From contig NC_092520.1 of assembly GCF_037038585.1 (NCBI RefSeq), forward strand, positions 145,389,104 to 145,453,103: DNA of 64,000 nt, in the 5' to 3' direction. This document shows, in pieces, positions 27,001-37,439 of this stretch. The translations under genes and the position numbers were made by a program. Numbering within the stretch: the first letter of the stretch is position 1; every line of letters begins with the position of its first letter. The notes beneath the pieces are model-generated. The model worked only from the letters and a program-made list of their open reading frames with translations. It ran no database searches and was not told where the DNA came from. Source of the DNA: Patagioenas fasciata (lineage: Eukaryota > Chordata > Aves > Columbiformes > Columbidae).

Positions 27001-27983
27001 TTCTAAGGGATTTACTGTGAGCAAGTGGCACTCCTCTTATGCCTCTCTTCTGCCAAAGCGAAGGGGAGGAGGAGAGGAAAGGGTGGGCCTTTTGCTGTTG
27101 AAAATACAAACATTTAAGGAGAGTTGAGGATTGGACTCTTTGACTCTGTGTGCAAGTGTGCAGACTTCCACTCAAGCTACGATGACTACAGGCAGATGAG
27201 TTGCTTGGGGCACCTAAGCTGAAGTCTTCAGGTCACCGCTGCCCTGAAAACCCATCATTGTCATACATGAGGGAAGCACGTCTCTCTCCAAAAGCAATGC
27301 TCAACATTTTTCAACAGCAACGTAATTGTTTCATGAGCTGGCAAAAAGATGGAGCTGTATTCAAATGTCCTAATGGCAGGGAGAATTTTATGGTGAAAGG
27401 CTGGTCTGCGTTGTTTGCAGATATTACTAAGAGCTAAATTTTCCATATCCTCCCCTAAGGTTAAGCAGTAAAATGAAAAACTGTAAAGTAAGAGTAGGAA
27501 ACTTGCCAAGAAGGGGAAGCTTTGAGAGGGAGGAAAGAAAGCTTCACCATTTTATAGATGCAGAGCCTTAAATAAAATTCAAAGTTTTCAATCTGCTGAG
27601 GCCCAAGTGTGGGACCAGTATCTGTTGTGAGAGACATTATGGTTGAAAGAGGAAAGAAAATTTTAATGGCTATCGTGTACTTTCTTTTTGCAGAAATTAC
27701 TTACTACTGACTCAGCTTCAGGAAGCTCATTTTGGCAGTAATTGGTTTACTTGAGTTGTTTGTCATAGGAAAAGAAGACTTTATTACCAGTGCAAAGTGG
27801 AAACGGAACTTACCTTCAGAAAGCACCTTGAGATTGTGCTCTGCTTGAAAAGCCACTGTACAGTTATGAGCACAAAGGTGTGCTATTGCTCCAAGTTTGA
27901 GTGAGGCCTTGACCTCTCACATTGAAGGATAACAATTTCAATAAGTGTGTGATAAACCCCCTAAAATTATATATCAGAATTAC
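24004..27983 (-). other. PTHLH 3' intron (about 4 kb)
   Basis: The intron starts with GTAATT right after the penultimate codons of the main coding exon and ends at the strong acceptor before the distal exon. A candidate poly(A) signal for the unspliced 139-residue message (AATAAA, 27,785-27,780) lies about 200 nt into it. A 143-codon minus-strand frame inside (26,744-27,175) shows no recognisable protein. No repeats were recognised. Confidence 0.75.
27780..27785 (-). terminator. Candidate poly(A) signal for the read-through (139-residue) PTHLH message
   Basis: AATAAA on the minus strand, about 195 nt after the stop codon formed when the 27,984 donor is not used. It could end the 139-residue-isoform mRNA. 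Usage is not shown by sequence alone. Confidence 0.4.
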
Positions 27984-28406
27984 CTTAAATTGTGATTATG
28001 TGTAGTAACGGAGTTGTCCAAGAGTGGGCTCACGGTCACACTGCTTCCATACATGTCAGAATTTAGCCAAGTTGAGCGAGCTCGTCTCTTTTTCTTCTCC
28101 TGCTCCTTACGTTTTCCAGGCTTTGCTTTCTTTTTCTTCCCTGATGCCTTCAGGGGTTGCTCCTTGTAGGTCTGTGATTTGTTTGTCTCCTGAGTTAGGT
28201 ATCTGCCCTCATCTTCGCTACCAAATCGAACAGGGTAGTTCTTCGTGTTGGTAGCAGGCTTAGGGTTAGGTGAAACCTCTGAAGTTGCACGAATTTCTGC
28301 AGTGTTGACACCTTCAATTAAATTTTGAAGGAATATTCTTCTTCGTAAGTCTTGGATTGACTTGCCCTTGTCATGCAATAGCTGGTGCTCTGATACAGCT
28401 CGTTTG
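27980..28406 (-). CDS. PTHLH: Parathyroid hormone-related protein, main coding exon (mature peptide)
   Basis: The exon starts after a TTTCTTTAG acceptor (AG at 28,408-28,407) and supplies one base to a split Leu codon, then the Lys-Arg propeptide cleavage site and mature residues 1-139. Residues 1-13 read [13 protein letters not shown], the PTH-like receptor-activating region that binds PTH1R. Residues 14-36 form the receptor-binding helix. A conserved block containing [19 protein letters not shown] spans about 56-74. Basic residues 88-106 (KKKK...[11 protein letters not shown]) are the known nuclear localisation segment. ARSTW at 107-111 corresponds to the human osteostatin pentapeptide TRSAW. 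The tail after about 112 is divergent, as in other species. The frame ends at TAA (27,982-27,980), which overlaps the splice donor AG|GTAATT, so read-through yields 139 residues and splicing yields 141. With the signal exon the precursor is 175 residues. PTHLH is a secreted paracrine factor for cartilage, bone, epithelium and smooth muscle. Confidence 0.97.
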
Positions 28407-31400
28407 CTAAAGAAAGAGAGGAGGGAAAAAAAAATAGAATTTGGTTATTGCCCAGTAATTGGCAGAGCTCCTCTCTCCTCTGGCAGTGGTGGCCACAGTG
28501 ACTGTATACCAGCTCTCAGGACTGGAAACATCCAGTTAAATCAGACTGTGGGAGCAAGCCTTGCTTCTCAGAGTAGCTGATCTCCTCAGAGAAGGAAAAG
28601 ACCTAAGTGGGTAATGATTCTCAGCTGACCGATCACACACCACTGGACCTGGAGTTGGATTAGTCAGTGCTCTGTTCTAGGAAAGCATAACGACTCTTAA
28701 TATATCACACTTCAGGCAGTAAAAGCAGGAAGGCAGCCATCAGAGATAGAAAAACTAATGGGTCAGATAATGGAGCATTGCAGTCAAGAAAGAGAAGGAA
28801 TAACAAGTACTTGTATTGAAGCCGGAAGCAGTGTTTATACAGCATCATTCTAATAATTTTCTTCTGCTCAGTCATGTACTTCAAAAACATAACTAAATAT
28901 ATAGAAGTGTATATCATTTCTAAATTTAAATAAGTTCAATAGAAGGAGTGTAATGGAAAGTGTTCAAATTTGGGTGCCCAAAATGTGGGCACTTCAGTCC
29001 ATGATAAGCTATCCAGGGAGGCAGCAGCCCAAGCATCAGCAGAGATGAGCCTCAGCCACTCCTGTTGATTTTACTGCTTGGCCACTTGTGTCTAATTATG
29101 GTTTGAAATGCCTTTCTAGTATTCTTTTAAGTGCAAACTTTTGGGGCTGAAATTATTTTCTCCTGTGCTCTCTGAGTTTTATGCTAGCTCTCTTCACTGG
29201 ATCTTCTTCAAGAGCCTCCCAGTTTGAGTCAATCTCTGGTATTTTTCCAGAGTTTGTGACCTTCTGTTTCACTAGCACCTGTTTTGTTTTCGAGGAACTA
29301 GGAGATGGTTAGCTACCTGTCTTTTAGAGACATTTCATTGGCAAAGAAGATATGAAACATCTGAGGAAAGATAAAAATGGCACCTGGATAATAAATAACT
29401 GTGAGAAAATACATGCTTTTTCCTTGGTGAGGGATAGACGCACAGCTGCACTGTGAAGCACAGAAAGAACACAAGCTGGGATTTTAGCAGTGTTCCCATG
29501 AATGCTATAATACAGTTTATCCTTCCAATTGCCCTACTTCCGTGTGCTGAGATTGGCCATGTATCCTCTCATCTTGCATCAGGGTACTGCATGTGACTGG
29601 AACCTTATTGGCCAAAGAAAATGAATTCACTGCCTTGCTGGTTGTACAGTCATTGGGTCAGTTAGCTGGATAAGAAGCTGTTTCTGCATGTGGGTGAAAT
29701 GGGAGAAGACACATAACTGTGAGTGAATATTCCTTCCTTCCGTCCCAACCCTAATTGTCCCATCACGTTACCGGGTTTCAAAATGTGGTGGACACAGATA
29801 TTATGCTAAATGATGAGGAGAGTTCTGCAATTTATCTTCAGCCAAACTATTTAGATTGGTGATTTGTTTAACACTGGAGCCATTCGGAATTGGCAACTTC
29901 AACTAACATTGGTTTAAGAGCATCCCATTCACTTTTTGTCTTTGTAGATCTGTACTTTCTGAGTATTGGGTTCAAGTGATGTGTTTGAATGATATTACAT
30001 CTCTATTACTCAGTATCAAATTCAAATAGCAGCTTTCACCCATTCCACAATGAGACTGAAAGATGATTGTTGTTTTCACATGAAGTGATGGAGTAGGGAT
30101 ACTTGCTCAAAATCAGGCCTAGATATACTCAGGTTGGTGAACACACATTTGACCAAACATTGTCTATATTTTAAGCATCTTAAAATCAGTTTTGGATTAC
30201 TTCAGGCTTTAGGGAATTGTTTTATATCCTTCAACTCAATGTCCCTAAGAAAAATGTGATGTGAATAATACCGAGTGGAACCCACATTGTTTCTTTCTCT
30301 TCAGTGCAGCTGTGACCATTAACGCAAGCTCAGAATCTCCCCCAGGAGAATTTTCTTGACCAGTGCACTCCCTGAAGATCTCCAACAGCCATCTCTAACA
30401 ACCTTTTTGTTGAAGTCAGTTTGATTTGCAAGTATGCCAATAAAACTAGCACCTTGTCCTTCTCTGAGTGGCGTCTTTCTGTGCTGCTTGTCAGGCTGTC
30501 CATTGTGGTTCACGTTACATTCCTAGCTTCAGTAATCTATTTTGCCAGGATATTTGCATGTGAAATGCAGTTCTTCTTTCACTCCTCTGGTTTATAAAAA
30601 GCACACAAAATCTTAGTGCTTTACTGAGTCTAAAACAGTATGTCTCATATGATGAGCAAAGCTTTCCTACTGCCTCTTGTAAACTACCAAGGATAATTCC
30701 TTTTAACATAGACAACCTAAAGCTGCCTTAATCCTGTAATGTGTACTTGGTCAATTTACCCACTGTGACAAAATCTTGAATCTCTAAAACCTGTTATTAA
30801 AGTACACTTGATTGAAAAGCTATTCCATTTTACAGAGCTGAAACCTAAAGATTTGGTTCCAGTACACACAAGGGCAGTCAAACAACATTACAAGATCTAC
30901 ATCTTGAGTGAGTACGCATTTCCAAAATAATGCAGGGATTGACATATGAGGGATTAGTGAGCCAAAGAGGGTGGGTTTCTCTTTAAATGTCTGTATGATA
31001 TTTAGCATCAAGTCTGGCCCCAAATAACATTCTGCTATTCCAGATGATTGTATAACATTACGTAGTGTTATATTTCACATGACTTTTATTATTCAGACAG
31101 ACTTAAGGATTACCTTTTGCCGACCAATTTCCTTTCCATACTCTAGATCAGAAATCTTCTCAAAACAAAGAAGATGTGGTAGATACGTATCTCTTTGACC
31201 TTCTGCCTCAGTTATGCAAACAACTTCTGTGTTTGTAAATCAGGGAAAAATACTTGCCCAAGAAGGCTGATGTAAGAAGTGCTTCATAATGGAGATATCA
31301 ACAATATCTCACCCACACAGACAGAGGAGGAAGGCAATGGCAACTGGAATGATTGCATTCACATATTTGGTACGGTATTTAAAAAAACATTAAGCTGTTA

Positions 31401-34002
31401 AGGTTAAAATGACCCACTAGAGGTCCCTTCCATCCTTCCACAAAATGTGCCTGTCATTCAAGGAAAAAGAGTCTGACCCCAAATGAAGTGTACTAAGTAC
31501 TAAGCTTACATGTGGCCGACACTTTCGAGAGAAGGATGTTGATGATTTGTATTTGACCGGAGCCTCCAAACTAATTACTGTGTCCAAATGCACTATGCAT
31601 GTACAAGATGAGGACTCATTGCGGGAAAAATCTAGAAACCTATAACTTGTGACTATTCTGCCTTAATGTACTTCTAGATAAGCTGTGCTATTCAGGCACA
31701 TTCCTTTTTTTTTTTTTTTTTTATGGCTATCTGGTGTCTTTGAGACATTCTTCAAGTGACAACTTTCTGTCTCAGAGTTGCTCTTATTTAACTGTTATTG
31801 TCCTTGACTATTCATGTTGGATCTGATCAGCAAAATAACTGCAAAGTATTTGGTCAGCTCTCTGTCTGGATTTTGCAAGACTGAGTGCCCTTGTCCCTGG
31901 CTCCAAAGGGAGTGAAAACTGCTCAACCTATCTCAGGGTTAGGAAAAATATTTTCAGATGATCTAGGGACATGATGCTGCAGTGTCTGGGCATGCTGATA
32001 AAAATATCTAATTTCACTTTGAGGCATTACTGGGTTTCTCAGAAGTTCTTTAGCAGCTTAAGTGTTTCTATGACAAATAATAAGTCTGGCAATCTTTTCT
32101 TGGGACAGTTTGCTATTGCTTTCCATGGGAGATTTGCCTCAGTAAAGCTGTAGAACCAGGCCTACATAATTTTTATTATTTTTGCATGGTTATAATAATG
32201 TGCTTCAGTATTTTCATCCATTACTGGTTTAAGCCTTTCACTGAAGAAAAATGTCTCTAGGCTGAAGTGAGTTATTAACCATTAACTCTAGGAATAGTCT
32301 GTGGTGATATTAAAACAGGACACATGTTTGAGTGTGGTGTCTGTGTTTGTACTGTACCCACAAACAAAACTACGTGAATGCCACTAACTGACAGCTAACT
32401 GGTTTCTTGTGTGTTTTACATGCCATAGCAAAGAGGGAGCTGAGAAATGCATTTTGACTATTTAGTTTCCACTTCCCCCGCCCCATCAGAACAGAGTGGG
32501 GATGTTGGGAAGACCTCTAATCCTGACCTTTAAAAACAAGTGTTAGCACAAAGCTAACTTCAAAAACAGAGAGAATAATTCTTAGCAAATCTAACTTAAA
32601 AAAAAAAAAAAAAAGGCTTAGATCCAGTTCAGAGTTTTCTAGCCAAGAAAATAACAGCATTTAACTGTACTTCAAATAGTTTCACTTTTATTTCTAAAAA
32701 AGTTTGATTCCTCTCTATACAAAAAGAAGAAAATGATCTCAAATGAAAGAAATAGCTCAACAATTGTCCACACGAGTACAAAAGAGCTAAGTATTAATAG
32801 GCTGGGAAGAATACACTGTAGCATTATAAACAATAACATGTTCTACACAAATTGCTGTAGGAGATTTGTAATAGCTGTCTGACTGGTGCCAAAGTTTAGG
32901 TGTGTCTGAAGTCAGTTCACCTGGGGGATTTTTTTTTGTTGCTTAAATGGCAGAGGAAGTGCTATTTGAATATCTTGTCCTTATACATGTAATAAAACAG
33001 TTACAAGGAAACCCATCTGAAGTTAAGTTTGCTGTGTCATGTTTGCCTGTAAATTGTGACGGGATTTTCCAACTCTGTTTCTCCAATCTGACTTCCTTTT
33101 GAACTTATTAACAATACAGCCCTCCGCAGTATGACTTAAGTGTTTCTTCCTTAGAAAATCTGATGCAAGTCCAGTGAAAGCCAGAGAATTAGCTGTGTGA
33201 GGCAGCTGCTCCTACATCAGCCCAGTGGCTACTCCTCTGCACTTTGTGTAGGGGTATTAGCATAAACCGTGTTGATTACTTTGGAAGAAACAAAAAGGTC
33301 ATTTCCTGAACAGACTCTCTTAAGTTACATTATCATTTATCAAAAAGTATGCTTCTGTCTCCAAGTCAGATACTGGACTCCCTTTGGATTTCTTTTTTTC
33401 TTAAGTGGCAGAAATCCAAATGCATTGTTCAGTACTTCAGTTTCGTGGTGGCCCTCGCGACTGCGTGTTTCCCCTACCCTTATCAATATTGGCTCCCTGC
33501 CAGTGCCAGAGAAGTTTATGACACTTAGTGTAACACACAGCGGTTTGATAAAACGGGATTCTCCCTACTAGGACCCCCTCCCGAGTGCAGAAAGGTGCAT
33601 GGACAGTAGCACATACTGGACAAGCACACAGCTGCATTGCTGCTCACCTCGGAAGAAGAGACCCTCAGCTTTAACATCTCCTTCCCAAAAGTTGTATAAT
33701 GTCAGACAGCTGAAAAGCGCCCTTTCCCTGCCCCAAGAGCACTTTGCCTATCACTTAGACATCACCGGTGAGCACCTGGGGCAGGTAATCCGGAGCCGCA
33801 CCTGGAGCGCTCCTGGATGCTGCAACCCTCCACCCTCACTGCCCGGGCCGGCAGCGCCGGTGCCGACGGCGGGAGTTCCCGCCACCACCACCGGCGCTGC
33901 TGGCCCGGGGAGACCCTCCCTCCCTCCCCACCCGCACCGTCACCGAAGCGAGAAAAAAAAAAACAAAACAAAACAACAAAACAAAATACCAGAGAAACTC
34001 AC
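28407..34002 (-). other. PTHLH intron between signal exon and main coding exon (about 5.6 kb)
   Basis: It is a phase-2 intron: the donor CT|GTGAGT sits at the end of the prepro exon, and the acceptor has a long pyrimidine tract. A T run (31,703-31,722) and an A run (about 32,598-32,614) occur. Sequence near 28,960-29,110 vaguely resembles an old amniote CR1-type repeat, but not well enough to call. No other gene was seen. Confidence 0.8.
33770..33945. promoter_or_regulatory. CpG-rich block over the 5' side of the PTHLH intron
   Basis: GC-rich sequence with many CpGs, starting near 'accggtgagcacctgg' and ending near 'cgcaccgtcaccgaagcg'. It sits immediately downstream, in transcript sense, of the prepro exon. 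Plus-strand donor-like sites (CACCG|GTGAGC, GGCAG|GTAATC) occur here but have no identified partner. Confidence 0.6.
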
Positions 34003-34125
34003 AGTCTGCGGCTGATCCCCTCTACTGATCTCCCGTAAGAAGGCACGGAATAACTCAGCAGAAACACTGCGAAACTCCACTGCTGGAAGAGTTTAGTGAA
34101 CATTGTATCCTCCGGGTCTTAAAAC
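34003..34125 (-). CDS. PTHLH: PTHLH signal/pro-peptide exon (coding 34,003-34,103)
   Basis: The exon follows an acceptor (TTTTCCTTGCAG; AG at 34,127-34,126), carries 22 nt of 5'UTR, then ATG at 34,103. An in-frame TAA lies 18 nt upstream of that ATG, fixing the start. The coding part gives 33 codons plus two bases: a short basic start (MFTKLFQQW), a hydrophobic core ([12 protein letters not shown]) forming the signal peptide, and a propeptide ending ISRRL, completed in the next exon as Leu-Lys-Arg for furin-type cleavage. The prepro segment is 36 residues, the usual length for PTHrP. The donor CT|GTGAGTTTC is strong. It joins in frame (phase 2) to the main coding exon, which is good evidence for the gene model. 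Confidence 0.95.
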
Positions 34126-34274
34126 CTGCAAGGAAAAGGAGATCAGTCTCCAGGGACACATGCGCCAGTGCCGTCCTTAAGCAGTCCCCGCTTTCGGCTC
34201 TACCAGCTCCCAGGCTGTGAAGGAAAAACAAACTTTCTGAACTCTCGTCAGCGGCTCAGTTCTTCCAAACTTCG

Positions 34275-34360
34275 CTCTCTCTCTCTCCCTTCCTTGCTCT
34301 CTGCCTCTCTCCCTCCCTTTCTCCCTCCTTCCCTCCCTCTCTCTCTCTCTCTCTGCCTCT
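34275..34360. repeat. (CT)n / CCCTT polypyrimidine tract
   Basis: An 85-base, nearly pure C/T tract on the plus strand (GA-rich on the PTHLH sense strand), 150-230 nt upstream of the prepro-exon acceptor. GA-rich tracts are common in vertebrate 5'UTRs and promoters and can bind GAGA/MAZ-like factors. It may lie within a PTHLH leader exon or the adjoining promoter. Confidence 0.85.
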
Positions 34361-34393
34361 CGCTGCCCCGAGGCAAGGGCTCTCTCAATACTC

Positions 34394-34403
34394 GTTTAAA
34401 AAA
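34394..34403 (-). promoter_or_regulatory. Weak TATA-like TTTTTTAAAC near the PTHLH prepro exon
   Basis: An AT-only patch in GC-rich surroundings on the minus strand. Mammalian PTHLH has a TATA promoter close to the coding exons, so this could be the bird equivalent. No initiator or matching splice donor was confirmed. Confidence 0.2.
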
Positions 34404-34570
34404 CCGTCTAGCTCATACTTGAGTCGGGTTAGCGCGTCCGTTCGTCTCCCTGAGGCGTGTTCAATTCTAATCCGCTAAACCGCTGTCTCAGGGCTTTATG
34501 TTACAGGAGAAGCCCTCTTTGCAGATAAGAAAAGATTCCCAAAAGTCATCTCAGCTACTCTCTTCTCTGT

Positions 34571-34604
34571 AAACACACGCGCGGACACACACACACGCAC
34601 ACAT
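34571..34604. repeat. (CA)n-like purine/pyrimidine repeat
   Basis: A short alternating ACACAC/GCGC tract, interrupted. It is followed at 34,617-34,640 by a G-rich run (GGGGGG, GG, GGGGGGG) that could form a quadruplex on the plus strand. Confidence 0.7.
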
Positions 34605-35239
34605 ACAGCGATTCAGGCCGGGGGGTGGCGGCGGGGGGGAAGTGCAGATGGAAATGCATCTATACATCTGTCTTTAAGTATACCTCTGAACAAAAAAAGT
34701 CAGGTTCACGTCCTCTGCTTCCGGAAAGCTGGTTCCACAACAGTGGTGAGGACAGGGAACTCAAGCAGAGAGCGATGCCTTGGTGGAGAGCTCGAGAGGT
34801 TTAAGAGGAACGGTAGCCCGGGGAGGCTCAGGGGCTGGGGAGCATGCTTGACTCCGCAGGTTGGATTGAGCTGGAGCCTGCGATGTTCACACGCTCCGAA
34901 ACAGCCTCTGGGAGACCTGCGGGAGGACGGAGGGTTTTGCAAAGAGATGGCGCCCTAGGAACATGTGCGGAGAGCTCAAGAGCCCGGGCAGGATACCCAC
35001 AGCCAAAGACTAGAAGTCAGCGCTTCCCGGGACCGGAATCAAAAATCAGCGATGAAAGGGAAACACCCGACAGCACATGCACTCAGCAGACCCTAAGGAA
35101 ACCGGCCAAGCTCTTCACATCTTCTGCAGCCGAGCTCCTCTCTCTCTCCCTCTACCTCTCCCTTTCTGTGTTTACCCTTAGGTCCAGCGCCTCCCTGCCG
35201 CAGCACAGTGGAAAGGGCGATCCCCCCACCAGTGGGAGC

Positions 35240-35305
35240 ACTTACTAGATCAAGCCCAAAAGCCCAGCCTGGGACCGTTGCCGCCTTTTCTTTCGCACAC
35301 CTACC
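35240..35305 (-). promoter_or_regulatory. Candidate 5' splice sites of a PTHLH leader exon
   Basis: Two donor-like sites occur on the minus strand: ACG|GTAGGTGTG (GT at 35,304-35,303) and CTA|GTAAGTGC (GT at 35,245-35,244). Either could end a non-coding first exon that splices to the acceptor at 34,127. Human PTHLH uses several untranslated leader exons. The first base of such an exon cannot be set from sequence alone. Confidence 0.3.
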
Positions 35306-35454
35306 GTTGTTCGTCGCAGTTCCTCTATTAGCTGGAGGGCTGATTCCTAATGATGTTAATTGTACGCTAGTAAAGGGGGGGGGCTAAGTGGGAGGGACTC
35401 GCCGTCTATGAACACGGGCGCTCCTGGCCAAAAAAGTAAATTAGTGGAAAGTTT

Positions 35455-36105
35455 TCTCCTCCTCTCCTCTCTCCCCTTTCGCCTTCCACTTCTCCGTCCG
35501 TCAGTCTGGCCTGGGCGTTGCAAATATCTGTTGCAGGTTGCGCTGCCGTGCGAGGCGGGTTGCGACGCGCGGTTGAGGAAGCGGTGGCGGAGGCGGCCGG
35601 AGCGGCGGGAGCGCGGCCACCCCCCGCCGGTACCCCGCCAGGGACCGACCGCCACCCCCGCGCCCCACCGGCAGCCCCGCAGCCCCCGACGAAGGGATCA
35701 ACATTTTCCATCACGGGAAAACACTTATGTAAAAACCAAAGGTAACACAATCCGCCCCTTTACGCAGCTTCATTGCGCAAGAAACTGCCCCCGGCTATTA
35801 CGAAGTAAGATACAGCGAGAAAGCCGGGGGGGGTTTGGTGCACCCCTTGCCCCCACCTTCCGGCGGCTCTTCGAAAGGGAAATATTTGGCAAGCCAATCT
35901 CCTGTTTGACTGCAGAGCATGGGCTCCCCGCACGCTGTGGCCCTGCCCAGGCGGACAGCAACACCTGGGAACGCCGGCTCCGTGCCGGTGGCATCCCGGG
36001 AGCCATCCCTCCGCGGGGATCCGCTCCACGCCCCGCCAAAATTTGCCCGGAGCCACCTGCCCGCGGGTACCGGCTGCTGTCCCCAGGTACGGAGAGGTCG
36101 GTGAT
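35455..36105. promoter_or_regulatory. CpG island upstream of PTHLH
   Basis: A dense run of CpG and GC-box-like sequence, including 'ggtggcggaggcggccgg' and many CCGCC/GGCGG motifs. It lies 1.3-2 kb upstream of the prepro exon on the PTHLH sense strand. The position fits a GC-rich promoter such as the known P2 of human PTHLH. Long overlapping open frames on both strands (plus 35,360-36,220; minus 35,798-36,256) are by-products of high GC and match no protein I recognise. G runs (35,376-35,384 and 35,826-35,833) may be quadruplex-prone. Confidence 0.75.
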
Positions 36106-36109
36106 TTCT

Positions 36110-37070
36110 GCCACTGACAACCTGATTTACAGCAAATGCTTTCTCAACATCCTCAGAAGTCACAACAAAACTCTGAGGTGTGCCGGCTGGTTGCTCCTTC
36201 TCATTATCTCCCCGTATTAAGGAACGCTTTCTGGAGAAAACTGAGGTCCAGAGCAAACTATTTTTCTACCTGCAGGTTATATTTAGTTCAACGCCACTTG
36301 CTGCCACAGTTTAAAAGCCCAGGTCCTCAACCAAATTTCATAATATACAGGGAAATAAAGCCGAAAACATAAGAGCTGAAATGGAAATCATGCTGAAAAC
36401 ATTAAATCGTTTATGCTGTAAATAAATTCCCTGAACACCTGGTAGGCTATAAATTCAAATGTATAGCTAATATGCTTCTTTGATTTATACTGCCCTTTCG
36501 CCTAATAAAAAATAATTGTAAGATCTCCTGAAAACAGCTCCCACACACTCATAGGTCTATTGCTCATGTTAAAGGCAAAACGTCCATTAAATATTTTTAG
36601 AACTACCTTTCCCCCAGAAATAAATAATAATAAAGACGAAACAAAACTAAAGAACCCCCAACCAACCAACCAAAAAAACCCACACCAAGAAACCCAAACA
36701 CCACCCTAACTCTTACAGATTCAGGAAAAATAAATAGCCTTTTATAAACTTGGAGAAGTGAAATTTCTTCACAATTTGTTACTTCACCTTTTCCTTGAGT
36801 TACAGCCCTCTGTGCTACTCAGAGATCACCCTGGCCAACAGTGGTTGATCTTCTCAGCAATTGCTTCCAAAACTATGTTCTATCCCTAAGAAAAAAAAAA
36901 AAAAAGTGAAATAAAGCAAAAAAAAAAAGTAATACTATTCAAAATAAATCCAGCTCTACAGAGTTTTTTACTCTGCTTGCAACAGAGTAGTGCTAAATAA
37001 AGGGTGCTAAAAGCAGGTGCTTTTCTCCCTTGCTGCTCTTTTTTATTATGAAGAACAGAAGCTTCTCCTA
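36110..37070. other. AT-rich spacer between CpG blocks
   Basis: No gene or repeat family was recognised. It contains an A/C-rich simple stretch (36,634-36,706) and A runs near 36,891-36,928. It could hold introns or leader exons of PTHLH. Confidence 0.5.
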
Positions 37071-37071
37071 A

Positions 37072-37147
37072 TATATATAGTGAGGGAGACCCTTCTTTAT
37101 TGCTTTTATTGAAAAGACCAAACTTGTGACATCACAAACCACCTTCC
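37072..37147 (-). promoter_or_regulatory. Possible TATA promoter with CRE-like, RUNX and ETS motifs
   Basis: Read on the minus strand, a CTATATATAT element (37,080-37,072) is preceded 47-70 bp upstream by an ETS core (TTCC on plus, 37,144-37,147), a RUNX core (AACCAC on plus, 37,137-37,142) and a CRE-like TGACATCA (37,127-37,134). ETS and cAMP inputs are documented for mammalian PTHLH promoters; the match here is by motif only. It lies just downstream, in PTHLH sense, of the 37.4-38.0 kb CpG island. Confidence 0.3.
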
Positions 37148-37190
37148 TATGGCTGAGTTTGCCTCATCTCTGCCTCAGTGGGCTTGGGGG

Positions 37191-37226
37191 AAAAAAAAAA
37201 AAAAAAAAGAAGAAGAGAAAAAAAAA
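37191..37226. repeat. Poly(A)-rich run
   Basis: A 36-base stretch of A interrupted by few G. There is no recognisable retroelement upstream of it. Confidence 0.85.
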
Positions 37227-37439
37227 CAACTATGGCTTTGCTAATATGGCAGGAACTGAGCAGTGCCAAACCGGTTTAGGAGACTTATTATCACATCATG
37301 ATACCATGCCCTTTCCCCCTCCCCTTTCCACCCCCCCCTCTCTCCCTCCCCCCAAAGACTGTCATCTGCTGCAACAACAGGCGCAGGCTTCGTTCTCCTG
37401 CCACCTACACAAATACTTAACCCGTGAGCAAACTCCTCC

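Noticed and set aside
26744-27175. 143-codon minus-strand frame in the PTHLH intron
   Set aside because: Non-ATG start, no splice-site support, low-complexity Ser/Pro composition; the donor-acceptor pair at 27,984/24,001 explains the transcript without it.
28960-29110. Possible old CR1-type repeat in the PTHLH intron ('gggtgcccaaaatgtgggcac')
   Set aside because: Only a short resemblance to amniote repeat text; not enough to assign.
33599-34015. 138-codon plus-strand frame antisense to the PTHLH prepro exon
   Set aside because: It is antisense to a confirmed coding exon, GC-driven in its middle, and runs into a Lys/Gln simple repeat at its end.
35360-36220. 286-codon plus-strand frame as a protein-coding gene
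   Set aside because: It starts at a non-ATG codon, lies in a CpG island with frames open on both strands, is Arg/Pro-rich as expected from GC composition, and matches no family I know.
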